The position numbers and the translations under genes are program-made. The notes below the pieces were generated by a model. It had not been told where the DNA came from. It saw only the letters and a list, made by a program, of their open reading frames with translations, and did not search any database. Of a stretch of DNA of 64,000 bases, positions 43,998 through 53,484 are shown in pieces; positions within the stretch are counted from its first letter, which is position 1; every line of letters starts with the position of its first letter. The stretch comes from Ferdinandcohnia sp036965045. GTDB taxonomy: Bacteria; Bacillota; Bacilli; Bacillales; Bacillaceae_L. The DNA is taken from NCBI RefSeq assembly GCF_036965045.1, contig NZ_JBALOV010000035.1:62001-126000 (forward strand). The letters are read 5' to 3'.

Positions 43998-44936
43998 ATG
44001 ACGACGACAAGGTCTGTACTTGGTACAGATGAAAAGATACAAAAGGAAGAAGTTCGTGAACAGGAGTATCGAACGACTGCCTATAAGGATTTCCTAGCAC
44101 TCATAAAAATTGGGATCGTTAATTCCAATTTAATCACTGCTTTTACTGGAGTTTGGCTAGCCTTGTTTTTTACAGGTAAAAGCTTTTTGCAGGAAATAGA
44201 TATTGTATTATACACGCTTATAGGTTCAGCACTAGTAATTGCTGGCTCCTGTGCAGTGAATAATTACTATGATCGAGATATAGATCATGTAATGGAACGT
44301 ACGAAAGTACGGCCAACTGTAACCGGTAGAATTAATCCCGGATATGTTTTAGGATTGGGAATAATACTCATACTAATAGGAACTGGATTTCTACTTCTTA
44401 CGACGGTTACTGCTGCGGTTATTGGTTTAATTGGTGTTTTCTCTTATATAGTTTTATATACAATATGGTCAAAACGAAAGTATACAATTAATACCGTTAT
44501 TGGTAGTATATCAGGGGCTGTGCCACCACTCATTGGTTGGGCAGCGATTGACCCAGACTTACACGTGATTGCGTGGCTCTTGTTTTTGATTATGTTTATC
44601 TGGCAACCACCTCATTTTCTGGCCCTTGCTATGAGGCGGGTTGAAGAATACCGTGCAGCAGGAGTTCCAATGCTGCCAGTTGTTCACGGGTTTGCAATGA
44701 CTAAGAGACAAATTATGATTTGGATTCTTTGCTTGCTACCACTACCTTTTTATATGTTTTCTTTAGGCGGCCTATTTGTTGTAATCGCAACCCTCCTAAA
44801 TATCGGATGGTTAATCCTCGGCATTAAAGGTTTTAAAATGAAGGATGATATCAAATGGGCAAAACAAATGTTTGTTTACTCGCTTAACTATTTAACGATT
44901 ATGTTTGTAACCATGATCATCGTTACATTAGTGTAA
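43998..44936 (+). CDS. ctaB: Protoheme IX farnesyltransferase (heme O synthase)
   Basis: 312 residues, ATG after AAGGAGG. A UbiA-family membrane prenyltransferase with about nine helices and the two Asp-rich motifs, NNYYDRDID (~D-x-x-x-D) and the second loop preceding YTIWSKRK; KVRPTVTGRI fits the CyoE/CtaB family. It converts heme B to heme O, the substrate of CtaA. An 83-bp gap separates it from the oxidase genes. Confidence 0.95.
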   Translation: MTTTRSVLGTDEKIQKEEVREQEYRTTAYKDFLALIKIGIVNSNLITAFTGVWLALFFTGKSFLQEIDIVLYTLIGSALVIAGSCAVNNYYDRDIDHVMERTKVRPTVTGRINPGYVLGLGIILILIGTGFLLLTTVTAAVIGLIGVFSYIVLYTIWSKRKYTINTVIGSISGAVPPLIGWAAIDPDLHVIAWLLFLIMFIWQPPHFLALAMRRVEEYRAAGVPMLPVVHGFAMTKRQIMIWILCLLPLPFYMFSLGGLFVVIATLLNIGWLILGIKGFKMKDDIKWAKQMFVYSLNYLTIMFVTMIIVTLV

Positions 44937-45043
44937 GTGGGTTTCAAAATATAAATGATTCTTCTATTTTAAGTAGGGGGATTTAATATCTTTTTTATAA
45001 AGATAGTAGCAAAAAAATATTGAAAGAGGGGTTTGATCAAGCT

Positions 45044-46111
45044 ATGAAAAAATGGCTACCAAAAGTGCGCTTATTTACACTGTTTAGTTTCATGGCGCTA
45101 CTGTTAGCAGGGTGTGGGGAACCATTCGTTTCTGCACTTACCCCAGCAGGGGAAGTTGCAAAAATGCAATACGATTTAATGATCCTTGCGACATCAATCA
45201 TGGTAATCGTAATTGCAGTTGTTACAATTATCTTTATTATTGCCCTAGTCAAGTTTAGACGTAAAAAAGTTGGCGAAAACAAGATTCCTAAGCAAGTAGA
45301 AGGAAATCACACTTTGGAAATCATTTGGACTACTATTCCGATTCTTTTGCTTTTGGTTCTAGCAGTTCCAACTGTATCAGCTACTTTTAAATTAGCTGAT
45401 GTAAAGGCGATGGAACAAGATGAAGATGCAGTTGTTATCAATGTCACTGCAAATTTATATTGGTGGGAATTTGAATATCCTAAGGATGGCATTGTTACTG
45501 CACAGGAGCTAGTTGTTCCGATGGATGAAAAAGTTTATTTCAACCTTATAGCTGCAGATGTTAAGCACTCATTCTGGATTCCAGCAGCTGGTGGGAAATT
45601 AGATACGAATACAGATAACGTAAATAAATTCTGGTTAGAGTTTGACTCTGAAAGTACTGAAAAAGCAGGTGGCTTACTCTATGGTAAATGTGCCGAGTTA
45701 TGTGGCCCATCACATGCTTTAATGGATTTTAAAGTAAAACCAGTTCCACGTGCTGAATATGATCAGTGGATTAACAGCATGGTAGCTGCTAAGGATGCTG
45801 AACATGTGCCTGCTAATGATCTTGCAAAAGCCGGAGAAGAATTATTCACAACGAACGGCTGTCTCAACTGTCACGCAATTAATACAGGTGAAAAGCGTCC
45901 AACTGCACCAAGTTTAGCTAACTTCGGTGATCGCTCAAGCATCGCTGGTAAACTAGAATTTAGTGAAGATAATTTAAAGGATTGGTTAAAAGATCCTGAA
46001 TCAATTAAGCCGGGGAACAATATGACAGGCACTTATGATAGTAAAGGCTTATCAGATGATGACTTGGATGCTTTAGCTGAATATTTAATGGGACTTAAAA
46101 TCGAAGAGTAA
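45044..46111 (+). CDS. ctaC: Cytochrome caa3 oxidase subunit II (with cytochrome c domain)
   Basis: 355 residues from the ATG at 45044 (the GAGGGG is 13 nt away, rather far; the frame extends to a TTG at 45020). Lipobox LLAGC; two membrane helices (~47-68, ~90-110); Cu-A site CAELCGPSHALM (~215-230); and a C-terminal cytochrome c with heme motif CLNCH (~278) and a distal Met. It takes electrons into the caa3 oxidase. Confidence 0.95.
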   Translation: MKKWLPKVRLFTLFSFMALLLAGCGEPFVSALTPAGEVAKMQYDLMILATSIMVIVIAVVTIIFIIALVKFRRKKVGENKIPKQVEGNHTLEIIWTTIPILLLLVLAVPTVSATFKLADVKAMEQDEDAVVINVTANLYWWEFEYPKDGIVTAQELVVPMDEKVYFNLIAADVKHSFWIPAAGGKLDTNTDNVNKFWLEFDSESTEKAGGLLYGKCAELCGPSHALMDFKVKPVPRAEYDQWINSMVAAKDAEHVPANDLAKAGEELFTTNGCLNCHAINTGEKRPTAPSLANFGDRSSIAGKLEFSEDNLKDWLKDPESIKPGNNMTGTYDSKGLSDDDLDALAEYLMGLKIEE

Positions 46112-46136
46112 GATTATGGAATAAGGAGGTCACATT

Positions 46137-48011
46137 GTGAGTACTTTAACTCAGAAAAAAGGGTTTGGTGCTGTTTTATGGGATTATTTAACGACTGTTG
46201 ACCATAAAAAAATTGCTAAACTTTATATAATGGCTGGTGGCTTTTTCTTCCTACTTGGTGGAATCGAAGCCCTAATTATCAGGATTCAGCTTGCAATCCC
46301 GGATAATAACTTTGTAAGTGCTGGCTTTTTCAATGAAATTTTAACGATGCATGGTACAACCATGATTTTCTTGGCAGCCATGCCGCTGTTACTTGGATTT
46401 ATGAACGCCGTTATGCCGCTTCAAATTGGTGCACGTGACGTTGCGTTCCCATTTGTAAATGCGTTAGGTTTCTGGTTATTCTTCTTTGGAGGAGTTTTCT
46501 TAAACTTAAGTTGGTTTATGGGTGGTGCACCTGATGCAGGCTGGACTTCTTATGCATCACTTGCATTACACTCAGAGGGTCATGGTATTGATTTCTATGT
46601 ACTAGGACTTCAGATTTCAGGTATTGGTACTCTAATTGGTGGTATTAACTTCTTAGCTACTATCATCACGATGAGAGCACCTGGAATGACATATATGCGT
46701 ATGCCATTATTCACATGGACTACGTTTGTAGCATCAGCATTAATTTTATTTGCATTCCCTCCATTAACTGTAGGGTTATTATTAATGATGTTTGACCGTA
46801 TCTTTGGTACTGCTTTCTTTGTTCCGTCAATGGGCGGAAACACCATTATTTGGGAGCACTTATTCTGGATTTTTGGTCACCCAGAAGTGTATATCTTAAT
46901 TCTCCCAGCATTCGGTATTTTCTCTGAGATCTTTGCTACATTCTCTAGAAAAAGACTATTCGGATATTCTTCAATGGTATTCGCAACCGTATTAATAGGT
47001 TTCTTAGGATTCATGGTGTGGGCTCACCACATGTTTACAACTGGATTAGGACCAATTGCGAACTCCATTTTCGCAGTTGCTACAATGGCGATTGCCGTAC
47101 CAACTGGTATTAAAATCTTTAACTGGCTCTTTACTATGTGGGGCGGTTCAATGCAATTTACAACACCTATGTTATATGCAGTTGCATTTATCCCATCTTT
47201 TATCATGGGTGGGGTAACAGGTGTAATGTTAGGTTCTGCTCCAGCAGACTATCAGTATCATGATACTTATTTCGTAGTTGCTCACTTCCACTACGTTATT
47301 GTCGGCGGAGTTGTACTAGCAGTATTTGCGGCTACTCACTACTGGTGGCCAAAAATGTTTGGTAAGATGCTAAATGAAACTCTTGGAAAAGTGACTTTTT
47401 GGTTATTCCTAATTGGTTTCCATTTAACATTCTTTATCCAACACTTCCTTGGTCTAATGGGAATGCCACGACGCGTGTTCACATTCTTACCTAACCATGG
47501 TTGGGACCTTGGAAACATGATTAGTTCAGTTGGTGCTGCATTTATGGCAGTAGGAGTACTTGTTCTTCTTTATAACGTTGTCATCACATCTATTAAAGGA
47601 GAATATGTTTCTGGAGATGCATGGGGAGATGGACGTACACTTGAGTGGGCGATGGCATCACCACCACCAGAATATAACTTTAAGCAATTACCTTTAGTTC
47701 GTGGCTTAGATGCGTTTTGGGTAGAAAAAATGCAAGGCAAAAAAGAAATGACTCCTGCAGAACCACTTGGAGATATTCATATGCCAAATAGTTCTTTCTT
47801 ACCTTTCATGATTTCGTTTGGACTATTTGTTGCAGCATTTGGTTTCTTGCACCATCCAGACGGTGTAAGTTGGTCAGTTCCAGTGATGATCATTGGAGGA
47901 ATCATAACTTTCGGTTCCATGTTGCTACGTTCACTCATTGATGATCACGGATACCACATCCATAAAGCTGAATTAATGGATGACGATGATAAGAAAGGGG
48001 TTGAGGCATAA
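46137..48011 (+). CDS. ctaD: Cytochrome caa3 oxidase subunit I
   Basis: 624 residues, GTG start after AAGGAGG. Heme-copper oxidase core with 14 or so helices: heme-a His in ILTMHGTTM, HPEVYILILP carrying the cross-linked His-Tyr, Cu-B His pair in WAHHMFTTG, and heme ligands in VVAHFHYVIVGG. It contains the oxygen-reduction site and proton channels. Overlaps ctaE by one base. Confidence 0.97.
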   Translation: MSTLTQKKGFGAVLWDYLTTVDHKKIAKLYIMAGGFFFLLGGIEALIIRIQLAIPDNNFVSAGFFNEILTMHGTTMIFLAAMPLLLGFMNAVMPLQIGARDVAFPFVNALGFWLFFFGGVFLNLSWFMGGAPDAGWTSYASLALHSEGHGIDFYVLGLQISGIGTLIGGINFLATIITMRAPGMTYMRMPLFTWTTFVASALILFAFPPLTVGLLLMMFDRIFGTAFFVPSMGGNTIIWEHLFWIFGHPEVYILILPAFGIFSEIFATFSRKRLFGYSSMVFATVLIGFLGFMVWAHHMFTTGLGPIANSIFAVATMAIAVPTGIKIFNWLFTMWGGSMQFTTPMLYAVAFIPSFIMGGVTGVMLGSAPADYQYHDTYFVVAHFHYVIVGGVVLAVFAATHYWWPKMFGKMLNETLGKVTFWLFLIGFHLTFFIQHFLGLMGMPRRVFTFLPNHGWDLGNMISSVGAAFMAVGVLVLLYNVVITSIKGEYVSGDAWGDGRTLEWAMASPPPEYNFKQLPLVRGLDAFWVEKMQGKKEMTPAEPLGDIHMPNSSFLPFMISFGLFVAAFGFLHHPDGVSWSVPVMIIGGIITFGSMLLRSLIDDHGYHIHKAELMDDDDKKGVEA

Positions 48012-48631
48012 TGCATGTGGAAGAAAAATTAACAGCTGAAACATTTCCTGCAGAGCCTGAAAAAGCGACCCTGGAAGGAAAAAATAAATTTATTGGTTTT
48101 TGGCTCTTTCTTGGAGGCGAAACAGTTCTATTCGCTTCCCTTTTTGCAACATATCTTGCATTAAACAAAAGTAATGGTACAGGACCTTCATCACAGGACT
48201 TGTTCGAAATTCCACTTGCTTTTGCGATGACAATGATCCTTTTAACAAGTTCATTGACTAGTGTGTACGCAATGTATCATATGAAAAATTTTAACTTCAA
48301 GAAAATGCAGCTTTGGTTAGGTTTAACTGTACTTCTTGGTGCGTCTTTCTTAGGATTAGAAATCTATGAGTTTAACCATTATGTACATTTAGGACATACA
48401 ATCACAGGAAGTGCATTTGGTTCTGCATTCTATTTACTAGTTGGAACGCACGGTGCTCACGTACTATTTGGATTATGTTGGGCTCTTGCCATTATGATTC
48501 GAAATGCAAATCGTGGTTTGGATTTATATAATGCACCTAAGTTTTATGTCTTTAGCCTTTATTGGCACTTTATCGACGTAGTATGGGTGTTCATCTTTAC
48601 TGTTGTATATCTAATGGGAATGGTGGGATAA
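48011..48631 (+). CDS. ctaE: Cytochrome caa3 oxidase subunit III
   Basis: 206 residues, starting in the TAATG overlap with ctaD. Five membrane helices with the subunit III pattern (FWLFLGGETVLFASLFATYL in pieces; LVGTHGAHVLFG; YWHFIDVVWVFIFTVVYL). It stabilises subunit I. Confidence 0.95.
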   Translation: MHVEEKLTAETFPAEPEKATLEGKNKFIGFWLFLGGETVLFASLFATYLALNKSNGTGPSSQDLFEIPLAFAMTMILLTSSLTSVYAMYHMKNFNFKKMQLWLGLTVLLGASFLGLEIYEFNHYVHLGHTITGSAFGSAFYLLVGTHGAHVLFGLCWALAIMIRNANRGLDLYNAPKFYVFSLYWHFIDVVWVFIFTVVYLMGMVG

Positions 48632-48635
48632 ACAC

Positions 48636-48962
48636 ATGGCAAATAATTCGAATAACACAAATGTTGATTTAGCCTATCGTAGAAGAAAAAGTGCGGAAGA
48701 AATGAAACAGCATGTTATTTCTTTTGCTTTGATGATTTTTCTTACAATCATTGCCTTTATTGCAGTTGGATCTGGTCAATTTTCACCATGGTTTGTAGTA
48801 CCATTTATTCTACTTTTAGCTGTAATTCAGGTTATCTTACAATTATATTACTTCATGCACATGAATCATAAAGGACATGAAGCACCAAAGATGTTTATGT
48901 TTTCAGGAGTATTAATTGCTGCTTTAACAGTCCTATGCTTTATGACAATTATTTGGTGGTAA
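48636..48962 (+). CDS. ctaF: Cytochrome caa3 oxidase subunit IV
   Basis: 108 residues. Polar N-terminus with Asn repeats followed by three membrane helices; contains YYFMHMNHKGHE, typical of Bacillus subunit IVB. Starts 4 bp after ctaE. The operon terminator follows, so ctaG is separately transcribed or read through. Confidence 0.93.
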   Translation: MANNSNNTNVDLAYRRRKSAEEMKQHVISFALMIFLTIIAFIAVGSGQFSPWFVVPFILLLAVIQVILQLYYFMHMNHKGHEAPKMFMFSGVLIAALTVLCFMTIIWW

Positions 48963-48969
48963 ACGTTGT

Positions 48970-48999
48970 AAAAAAGTCGGTGTAAAAGCCGGCTTTTTT
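48970..48999 (+). terminator. Terminator after ctaF
   Basis: AAAAAGTCGG pairs with CCGGCTTTTT (one G-U) across a short loop. Confidence 0.85.
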
Positions 49000-49116
49000 C
49001 AATTTTTAATTAGACAAGAAAAGTTCATAAATGGTTTGTTTGCATGGCTAATTCCCTAAGAGTATAATTAATAGTATCTGTATATTGTTTACATTACAAA
49101 GAGGGGTGAGAAGGAG

Positions 49117-50016
49117 ATGTCTATAGATATCTTTGGTTTTCGGGCATTATGGAGTCCCTATTTTTTAGCTTCACTATTAATTATAACGGTTTTATATTTT
49201 ATGATTGTTGGTCCTTGGAGACATCGATTTGCTCATTCAGAACCTACATCGATTAAAACAAAGATATTATTTGTGATCGGGATGATCTTACTTTATTTAT
49301 CCAAAGGAAGTCCGATTGATTTATTAGGTCATATGACGATGACAGCTCATATGACACAAATGGCCGTTCTATATTTAATTGTACCGACGTTTTTCATTTT
49401 AGGTGTGCCAAATTGGTTATGGAGAAAGTTTATAAATCTAAAGGTTGTAAAACCAATTTTTAAATTTCTTACAAAGCCTTTAATTGCTCTAATTATGTTT
49501 AATGGTTCTTTTTCTTTATATCATATCCCACTCATTTTTGACTTTGTAAAAACAGGTGTGTTTATTCATGCTGCAACAACTGTCTTTATTTTTATTGCGG
49601 CCTTCTTTATGTGGTGGCCATTAATCAATAAATTGGAAGAGTGGAATACTTTGAGTGGCCTTAAAAAAGTAGGGTATATTTTTGCTGATGGCATGTTATT
49701 AACACCTGCATGTGCGCTTATCATTTTTTCAGATACTGCAATGTATTCAACATATACCGATCTTGGTTCATGGATGAATGCACTCGCACTTTGTGTACCA
49801 GCATCAATGTTGTCCAGTATCAATCTGACTGGCCCGGAAATGTTTAATTTTATGCCACCGCTTGAAGACCAGCGTACTGGCGGTGTCATTATGAAGATTA
49901 TTCAAGAATTTGTATATGCCATTCTACTAGGAAAGGTATTCTTTGAATGGGTTCGTAAAGAACGTGAAGAAGAAAAATTATTAGATGAGCAATTACTTAA
50001 ACCACAAACAAATTAA
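49117..50016 (+). CDS. ctaG: Cytochrome oxidase assembly factor CtaG (caa3 type)
   Basis: 299 residues, ATG after GAGGGGTGAGAAGGAG. About seven membrane helices with conserved His and Met (HMTMTAHMTQMAVLYL, SPIDLLGH). This membrane family is unrelated to proteobacterial Cox11/CtaG and is needed for caa3 assembly, probably in copper delivery. Followed after 29 bp by a DUF420 gene. Confidence 0.93.
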   Translation: MSIDIFGFRALWSPYFLASLLIITVLYFMIVGPWRHRFAHSEPTSIKTKILFVIGMILLYLSKGSPIDLLGHMTMTAHMTQMAVLYLIVPTFFILGVPNWLWRKFINLKVVKPIFKFLTKPLIALIMFNGSFSLYHIPLIFDFVKTGVFIHAATTVFIFIAAFFMWWPLINKLEEWNTLSGLKKVGYIFADGMLLTPACALIIFSDTAMYSTYTDLGSWMNALALCVPASMLSSINLTGPEMFNFMPPLEDQRTGGVIMKIIQEFVYAILLGKVFFEWVRKEREEEKLLDEQLLKPQTN

Positions 50017-50045
50017 AGAGAAATAAGATGTGAGAGAGGATAAAT

Positions 50046-50507
50046 ATGAATTTACCGATTCTGCCTACACTAAGCACGACTTTTATCATTTTAAGTGCAG
50101 TAACTGTTGCCATCGGTTGGTATTTAATTAAACAGAAAAAAATAGAAGCTCATAAAAAAGCGATGACGACTGCTGCAATTTTTGCTTTGATATTCTTTAT
50201 TATCTATATGTCGAGAACAATTTTTATCGGAAATACATCATTTGGTGGTCCTGATGATGTGAAGATATACTACACGATTTTCTTAATCTTCCATATCTTC
50301 TTGGCCACAACTGGTGCGATATTCGGTGTTATAACATTGTACCTTGGCTATAAAAATAAAATTGCAAAGCATCGAAAGCTTGGACCCATTACAAGCATTA
50401 TTTGGTTTTTCTCAGCAATAACGGGTGTAGCGGTATACTTTTTACTGTACGTCTTTTATAAAGGCGGAGAAACTACATCTATGTTAAAAGCCATTTTAGG
50501 TTTTTGA
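50046..50507 (+). CDS. DUF420 (CtaM-like) membrane protein
   Basis: 153 residues with four membrane helices. The conserved HKKAMTTAAIFALIFFIIYMSR (in parts), LIFHIFLATTGAI and HRKLGPIT carry the three His of DUF420. The Staphylococcus aureus family member CtaM is needed for heme-A oxidase maturation, which fits a place directly after ctaG. Likely a caa3 assembly factor; cotranscription with ctaG is probable. Confidence 0.85.
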   Translation: MNLPILPTLSTTFIILSAVTVAIGWYLIKQKKIEAHKKAMTTAAIFALIFFIIYMSRTIFIGNTSFGGPDDVKIYYTIFLIFHIFLATTGAIFGVITLYLGYKNKIAKHRKLGPITSIIWFFSAITGVAVYFLLYVFYKGGETTSMLKAILGF

Positions 50508-50534
50508 TTGATTCAGATTGTTAGTAATATGTAT

Positions 50535-50575
50535 AAGGTGTTCTAGAATACAATATTCTAGAGCACCTTTTTATT
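50535..50575 (+). terminator. Terminator after the DUF420 gene
   Basis: AAGGTGTTCTAGAATA pairs with TATTCTAGAGCACCTT (one G-U), 3-nt centre, then T-run. Confidence 0.92.
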
Positions 50576-50640
50576 TTGTATTTCGTTTCACATAATGTTA
50601 GACTAGTAAACTTCATTTTCGTTAGAGGGGAGTGTTAAGG

Positions 50641-51150
50641 ATGATTGAGATCTTTACAGAAAACTTATTATTGGTACCATGTTCCTTGGATATTGCCAAG
50701 TCATTAGTTTTTCATCGCAAAGAACTTGAAAAACGATCACCTATAACGATTCCACAAAACTGGCCATCTCCTTTAATAACTGGTATTCTTCCGTTTTATA
50801 TAGAAAAACTTGAAAAGGATGACGCACATTATGGATGGGGATTATGGCTAATCATTAATTATGCTGAAAAACGGATTATCGGAGATATTTATCTTCATGG
50901 GAAACCGGATAAAAAAGGAAATGTTCATTTAACGTACACGATGAATCGGGAATATCAGAAGACGAGTTTAACTTATGAAGCAGTTGATGCTTTAATTGAT
51001 TGGCTTGTTACTCAAGCTGATGCGAAAAAGGTTTTAATGGAATGCAGTGATAGTAATTATCAATCTATCCAGTTATTTGAAAAACTAGGGATGAGATGTA
51101 CGAAGAAGGATGGTCGGTTTTTAACATGGGAACTTCGTAAGGTAATTTAA
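50641..51150 (+). CDS. GNAT family N-acetyltransferase
   Basis: 169 residues from the ATG at 50641 (AGAGGGGAG upstream). The GNAT fold is seen in IIGDIYLHGKPD (beta-4), LTYTMNREYQKTSLTYEAVDAL (acetyl-CoA-binding region, in parts) and the C-terminal SNYQSIQLFEKLGMR that marks Rim-like and ribosomal-protein or small-molecule acetyltransferases. Substrate unknown. Single gene. Confidence 0.85.
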   Translation: MIEIFTENLLLVPCSLDIAKSLVFHRKELEKRSPITIPQNWPSPLITGILPFYIEKLEKDDAHYGWGLWLIINYAEKRIIGDIYLHGKPDKKGNVHLTYTMNREYQKTSLTYEAVDALIDWLVTQADAKKVLMECSDSNYQSIQLFEKLGMRCTKKDGRFLTWELRKVI

Positions 51151-51257
51151 TAAAGCTTAGTGAAAAAATTTTTAGGGCGAGTGCCCAATTCATTCCTTTT
51201 TGCATATGGTAGGAGTAATTCGAAGTGGTTTTAAAAATGTGAAGGAGTGTGGTTGGG

Positions 51258-51623
51258 GTGGTTCGAAAATCATTAGAAAATGGGTCCCTTTATATTAAGA
51301 ATGACGTGTTGGCAATGATTGCTTCCATTTGCGCTGAGGATACGGAAGGGGTAACAATAGTTTCTGGGTTTAAAGATGGTGTTTCGGGCATGTTGAATCG
51401 GAATTTTCATAAAAACGGGATAACAGTAATTGAAGAAGAAGAAGAAGAAATTTCTCTCGAGGTCAAGATTGCGATTGAATATGGTTTGGAAATTAAAAAG
51501 ACATGCGAGCTTTTACAACAAGCCATCTTACATGAAATAAAAAGCATGACAGGTATTAGTCTTTCTAGTTTAACCATTAAAGTAGAAGGTCTTACAAATT
51601 CGCAAGTGCTTGCGACAACATAA
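51258..51623 (+). CDS. Asp23/Gls24 family protein
   Basis: 121 residues from GTG at 51258, 10 nt after AAGGAG. The Asp23/Gls24 (DUF322) pattern is visible: IKNDVLAMIASICAEDTEGV near the start, an IEEEEEEISLEVKIAIEYG segment and a C-terminal helix/strand LTIKVEGL. Family members are membrane-associated stress or envelope proteins or act with fatty-acid and division functions. Role here unknown. Terminator follows. Confidence 0.75.
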   Translation: MVRKSLENGSLYIKNDVLAMIASICAEDTEGVTIVSGFKDGVSGMLNRNFHKNGITVIEEEEEEISLEVKIAIEYGLEIKKTCELLQQAILHEIKSMTGISLSSLTIKVEGLTNSQVLATT

Positions 51624-51624
51624 C

Positions 51625-51657
51625 AAAAAAAGGAACAGCGGTGGCTGTTCCTTTTTT
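51625..51657 (+). terminator. Terminator after the Asp23 gene
   Basis: AAAAAAGGAACAGC, loop GGTG, GCTGTTCCTTTTTT. Confidence 0.93.
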
Positions 51658-51666
51658 GTGTAGTAT

Positions 51667-51778
51667 TGTCTAGCTCCAGCGCCTAGCCCCTCTCTGGTCT
51701 AGCCAATCCATCAAGAAGGTTAAAGAGCAACCTCTCACTGTATTGTCTTATGCTTGTCGGGGCTGAGCAAGGCGCTTC
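51667..51778 (+). repeat. Dispersed intergenic repeat, compact copy
   Basis: TGTCTAGCTCCAGCGCCTAG at the left, GGGGCTGAGCAAGGCGCT at the right. AGCGCC/GGCGCT and AGCCCC/GGGGCT make complementary ends, so the RNA would fold into one long stem-loop. The middle, with CCAATCC, AAAGAGCAACC and TTGTCTTATGCTTGTCGG, is shared with the copy at 9298. No coding capacity seen. Confidence 0.75.
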
Positions 51779-51791
51779 TCGCTTTTCATTA

Positions 51792-52160
51792 TTATGCGTT
51801 TACAACTGCATCGATTTCTTCTTTTACTTTTGCAAGGATGCGGTTGCATTGGTCAACAAGTGTTTTAGGGAAGTTTTCATCTTCTCCATATTCAACACCA
51901 TGTGGGTAATAGTACTTACCAACAAATGGAGTAAGTAACTTAATAACTGCATCTGTCGCGTTTTCTTCAATAATGCCTTCAACAGCATATCCTTGAACAC
52001 GCAGGTAGTAAATATCACCCTTAATTTCAAATTTACGGTCGTATGTAATTCTTTCATAGTCCCACTGACCTGCAAGGATAAATCCTTCTGATCTCATTAT
52101 GTCAGTCAATCTTGGTAATTCAATTGTTACGTTTTCAATCCCCGTATTTTCAAATCTCAT
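51792..52160 (-). CDS. YugN-like family protein
   Basis: 122 residues, ATG after GGAGGGAT. It shows the YugN-like sequence: ENTGIENVTIELPRL at the start, FILAGQWDYERITYDRKF and YYLRVQGYAVEG, then YYPHGVEYGE. A small beta-rich domain of unknown function. Immediately downstream of the repeat element at 51667. Confidence 0.8.
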   Translation of the reverse strand: MRFENTGIENVTIELPRLTDIMRSEGFILAGQWDYERITYDRKFEIKGDIYYLRVQGYAVEGIIEENATDAVIKLLTPFVGKYYYPHGVEYGEDENFPKTLVDQCNRILAKVKEEIDAVVNA

Positions 52161-52331
52161 TTAATATCCCTCCAAAAACCGTCAACAACGATTTATATGT
52201 TCTCAGTATAATAATAGTACGAAAAGATACAAGTTGCAACGTTTGACATTAATATGTCACGAAAAATAAAAAATATTTCATGTGAAATTTTCTCCATTTT
52301 GGTCAAACTAACATGGAAAGGAGGGACAAGC

Positions 52332-52949
52332 TTGAAGAAAATCATATTTATGATCACAAGTTTACTATTTATTTTAACTAGTCCAATGATAGCGAATGGA
52401 CAAGGTACAACTACATACACTGTACAACGTGGAGATTCCTTATGGAAGATTGCTGTACGCTACCAGGTTGGCTTGTCAGAAATTATTTCGGCAAACCCGC
52501 AGTTCAGAAACCCAAACCTGATCTACCCTGGACAAAAAGTTACGATACCGATCTTGAATAATGTAAAAAGCATCGAGAATCAGGTAATCTCATTAACCAA
52601 CCAGCAGCGTGCAAAATATGGGCTTCCTGCTTTAAAGAGTGATTGGGAGTTGTCGCGCGTTGCACGGTATAAATCATTAGATATGAGAGACCGCAACTAC
52701 TTTGACCATACATCACCGACATATGGCTCGCCATTTACGATGATGCGAAACTTTGGTATCTCTTATCGAACGGCTGCTGAAAATATTGCAGCTGGACAAA
52801 GAACTCCACAGGAAGTCGTTAATGCTTGGATGAACAGCCCGGGGCATCGTGCTAATATTTTGAAGCGAGACGTAACACATATTGGTGTGGGATATGCAGA
52901 AGGCGGTTCAAAGAGATATTACTGGACTCAAATGTTTATTGGAAAATAG
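52332..52949 (+). CDS. Secreted LysM-CAP domain protein
   Basis: 205 residues from TTG at 52332 after AAGGAGGG. The signal peptide (~1-25) ends near ANGQG. A LysM domain follows (YTVQRGDSLWKIAVRY...NPNLIYPGQKVTI, ~29-73), then a CAP/SCP domain (~80-205) with LTNQQRAKYGLPAL, HTSPTYGSPF, AENIAAGQ and NSPGHRANIL. LysM binds peptidoglycan; the role of bacterial CAP domains is unsettled. Similar to YkwD-type spore or cell-wall proteins. ylbB follows after 9 bp. Confidence 0.88.
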   Translation: MKKIIFMITSLLFILTSPMIANGQGTTTYTVQRGDSLWKIAVRYQVGLSEIISANPQFRNPNLIYPGQKVTIPILNNVKSIENQVISLTNQQRAKYGLPALKSDWELSRVARYKSLDMRDRNYFDHTSPTYGSPFTMMRNFGISYRTAAENIAAGQRTPQEVVNAWMNSPGHRANILKRDVTHIGVGYAEGGSKRYYWTQMFIGK

Positions 52950-52958
52950 GAGGTTACA

Positions 52959-53384
52959 ATGGATTCTGTTCGTGATGTAATGAGTACTGATGTTGAATAT
53001 TGTACACCCCTTGATAATGTGTATGAAGTAGCGGTTAAAATGAAGGATTTAGACGTCGGTGCGATTCCGATTTTGGAGAATAAGAAATTAATTGGAATGA
53101 TCACCGATCGCGATTTAGTGGTAAGAGGTTATGCCGAAAAAAGGTCTGGTTCGAGTAAAGTGACAGATGTGATGAGTGAGGACTTAATTACATGTACGGC
53201 TGATACTTCTCTTGAGGAGGCTTCCCGATTAATGGCGAAGCATCAAATTAGACGTTTACCAGTTGTAGAAAATGAGCAATTAGTTGGAATTTTATCACTT
53301 GGTGATTTATCCACAAATCATACATCTGATCAATATGCAGGAGATGCATTAAGTGATATTTCCGAACAAGACCAGGTTCATTAA
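52959..53384 (+). CDS. ylbB: CBS-domain protein YlbB
   Basis: 141 residues, ATG after AGGAGG. Two CBS repeats (~7-58, ~72-122): DVMSTDVEYCTPLDNV and DVMSEDLITCTADTSL each followed by G-IPI/RLPV cores. Binds an adenine nucleotide by family analogy. Probably cotranscribed with the preceding CAP protein. Confidence 0.85.
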   Translation: MDSVRDVMSTDVEYCTPLDNVYEVAVKMKDLDVGAIPILENKKLIGMITDRDLVVRGYAEKRSGSSKVTDVMSEDLITCTADTSLEEASRLMAKHQIRRLPVVENEQLVGILSLGDLSTNHTSDQYAGDALSDISEQDQVH

Positions 53385-53387
53385 AGG

Positions 53388-53420
53388 ACAGGCACCAAAT
53401 GTGGTGCCTGTTTATTTTTC
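53388..53420 (+). terminator. Terminator after ylbB
   Basis: ACAGGCACCA, 4-nt loop, TGGTGCCTGT, then T-rich. Confidence 0.92.
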
Positions 53421-53484
53421 TTTCAAAAACGCATAAATCTAGCAATATTTAATATACATGGTAGAAATACGTTAATATTAGGAA

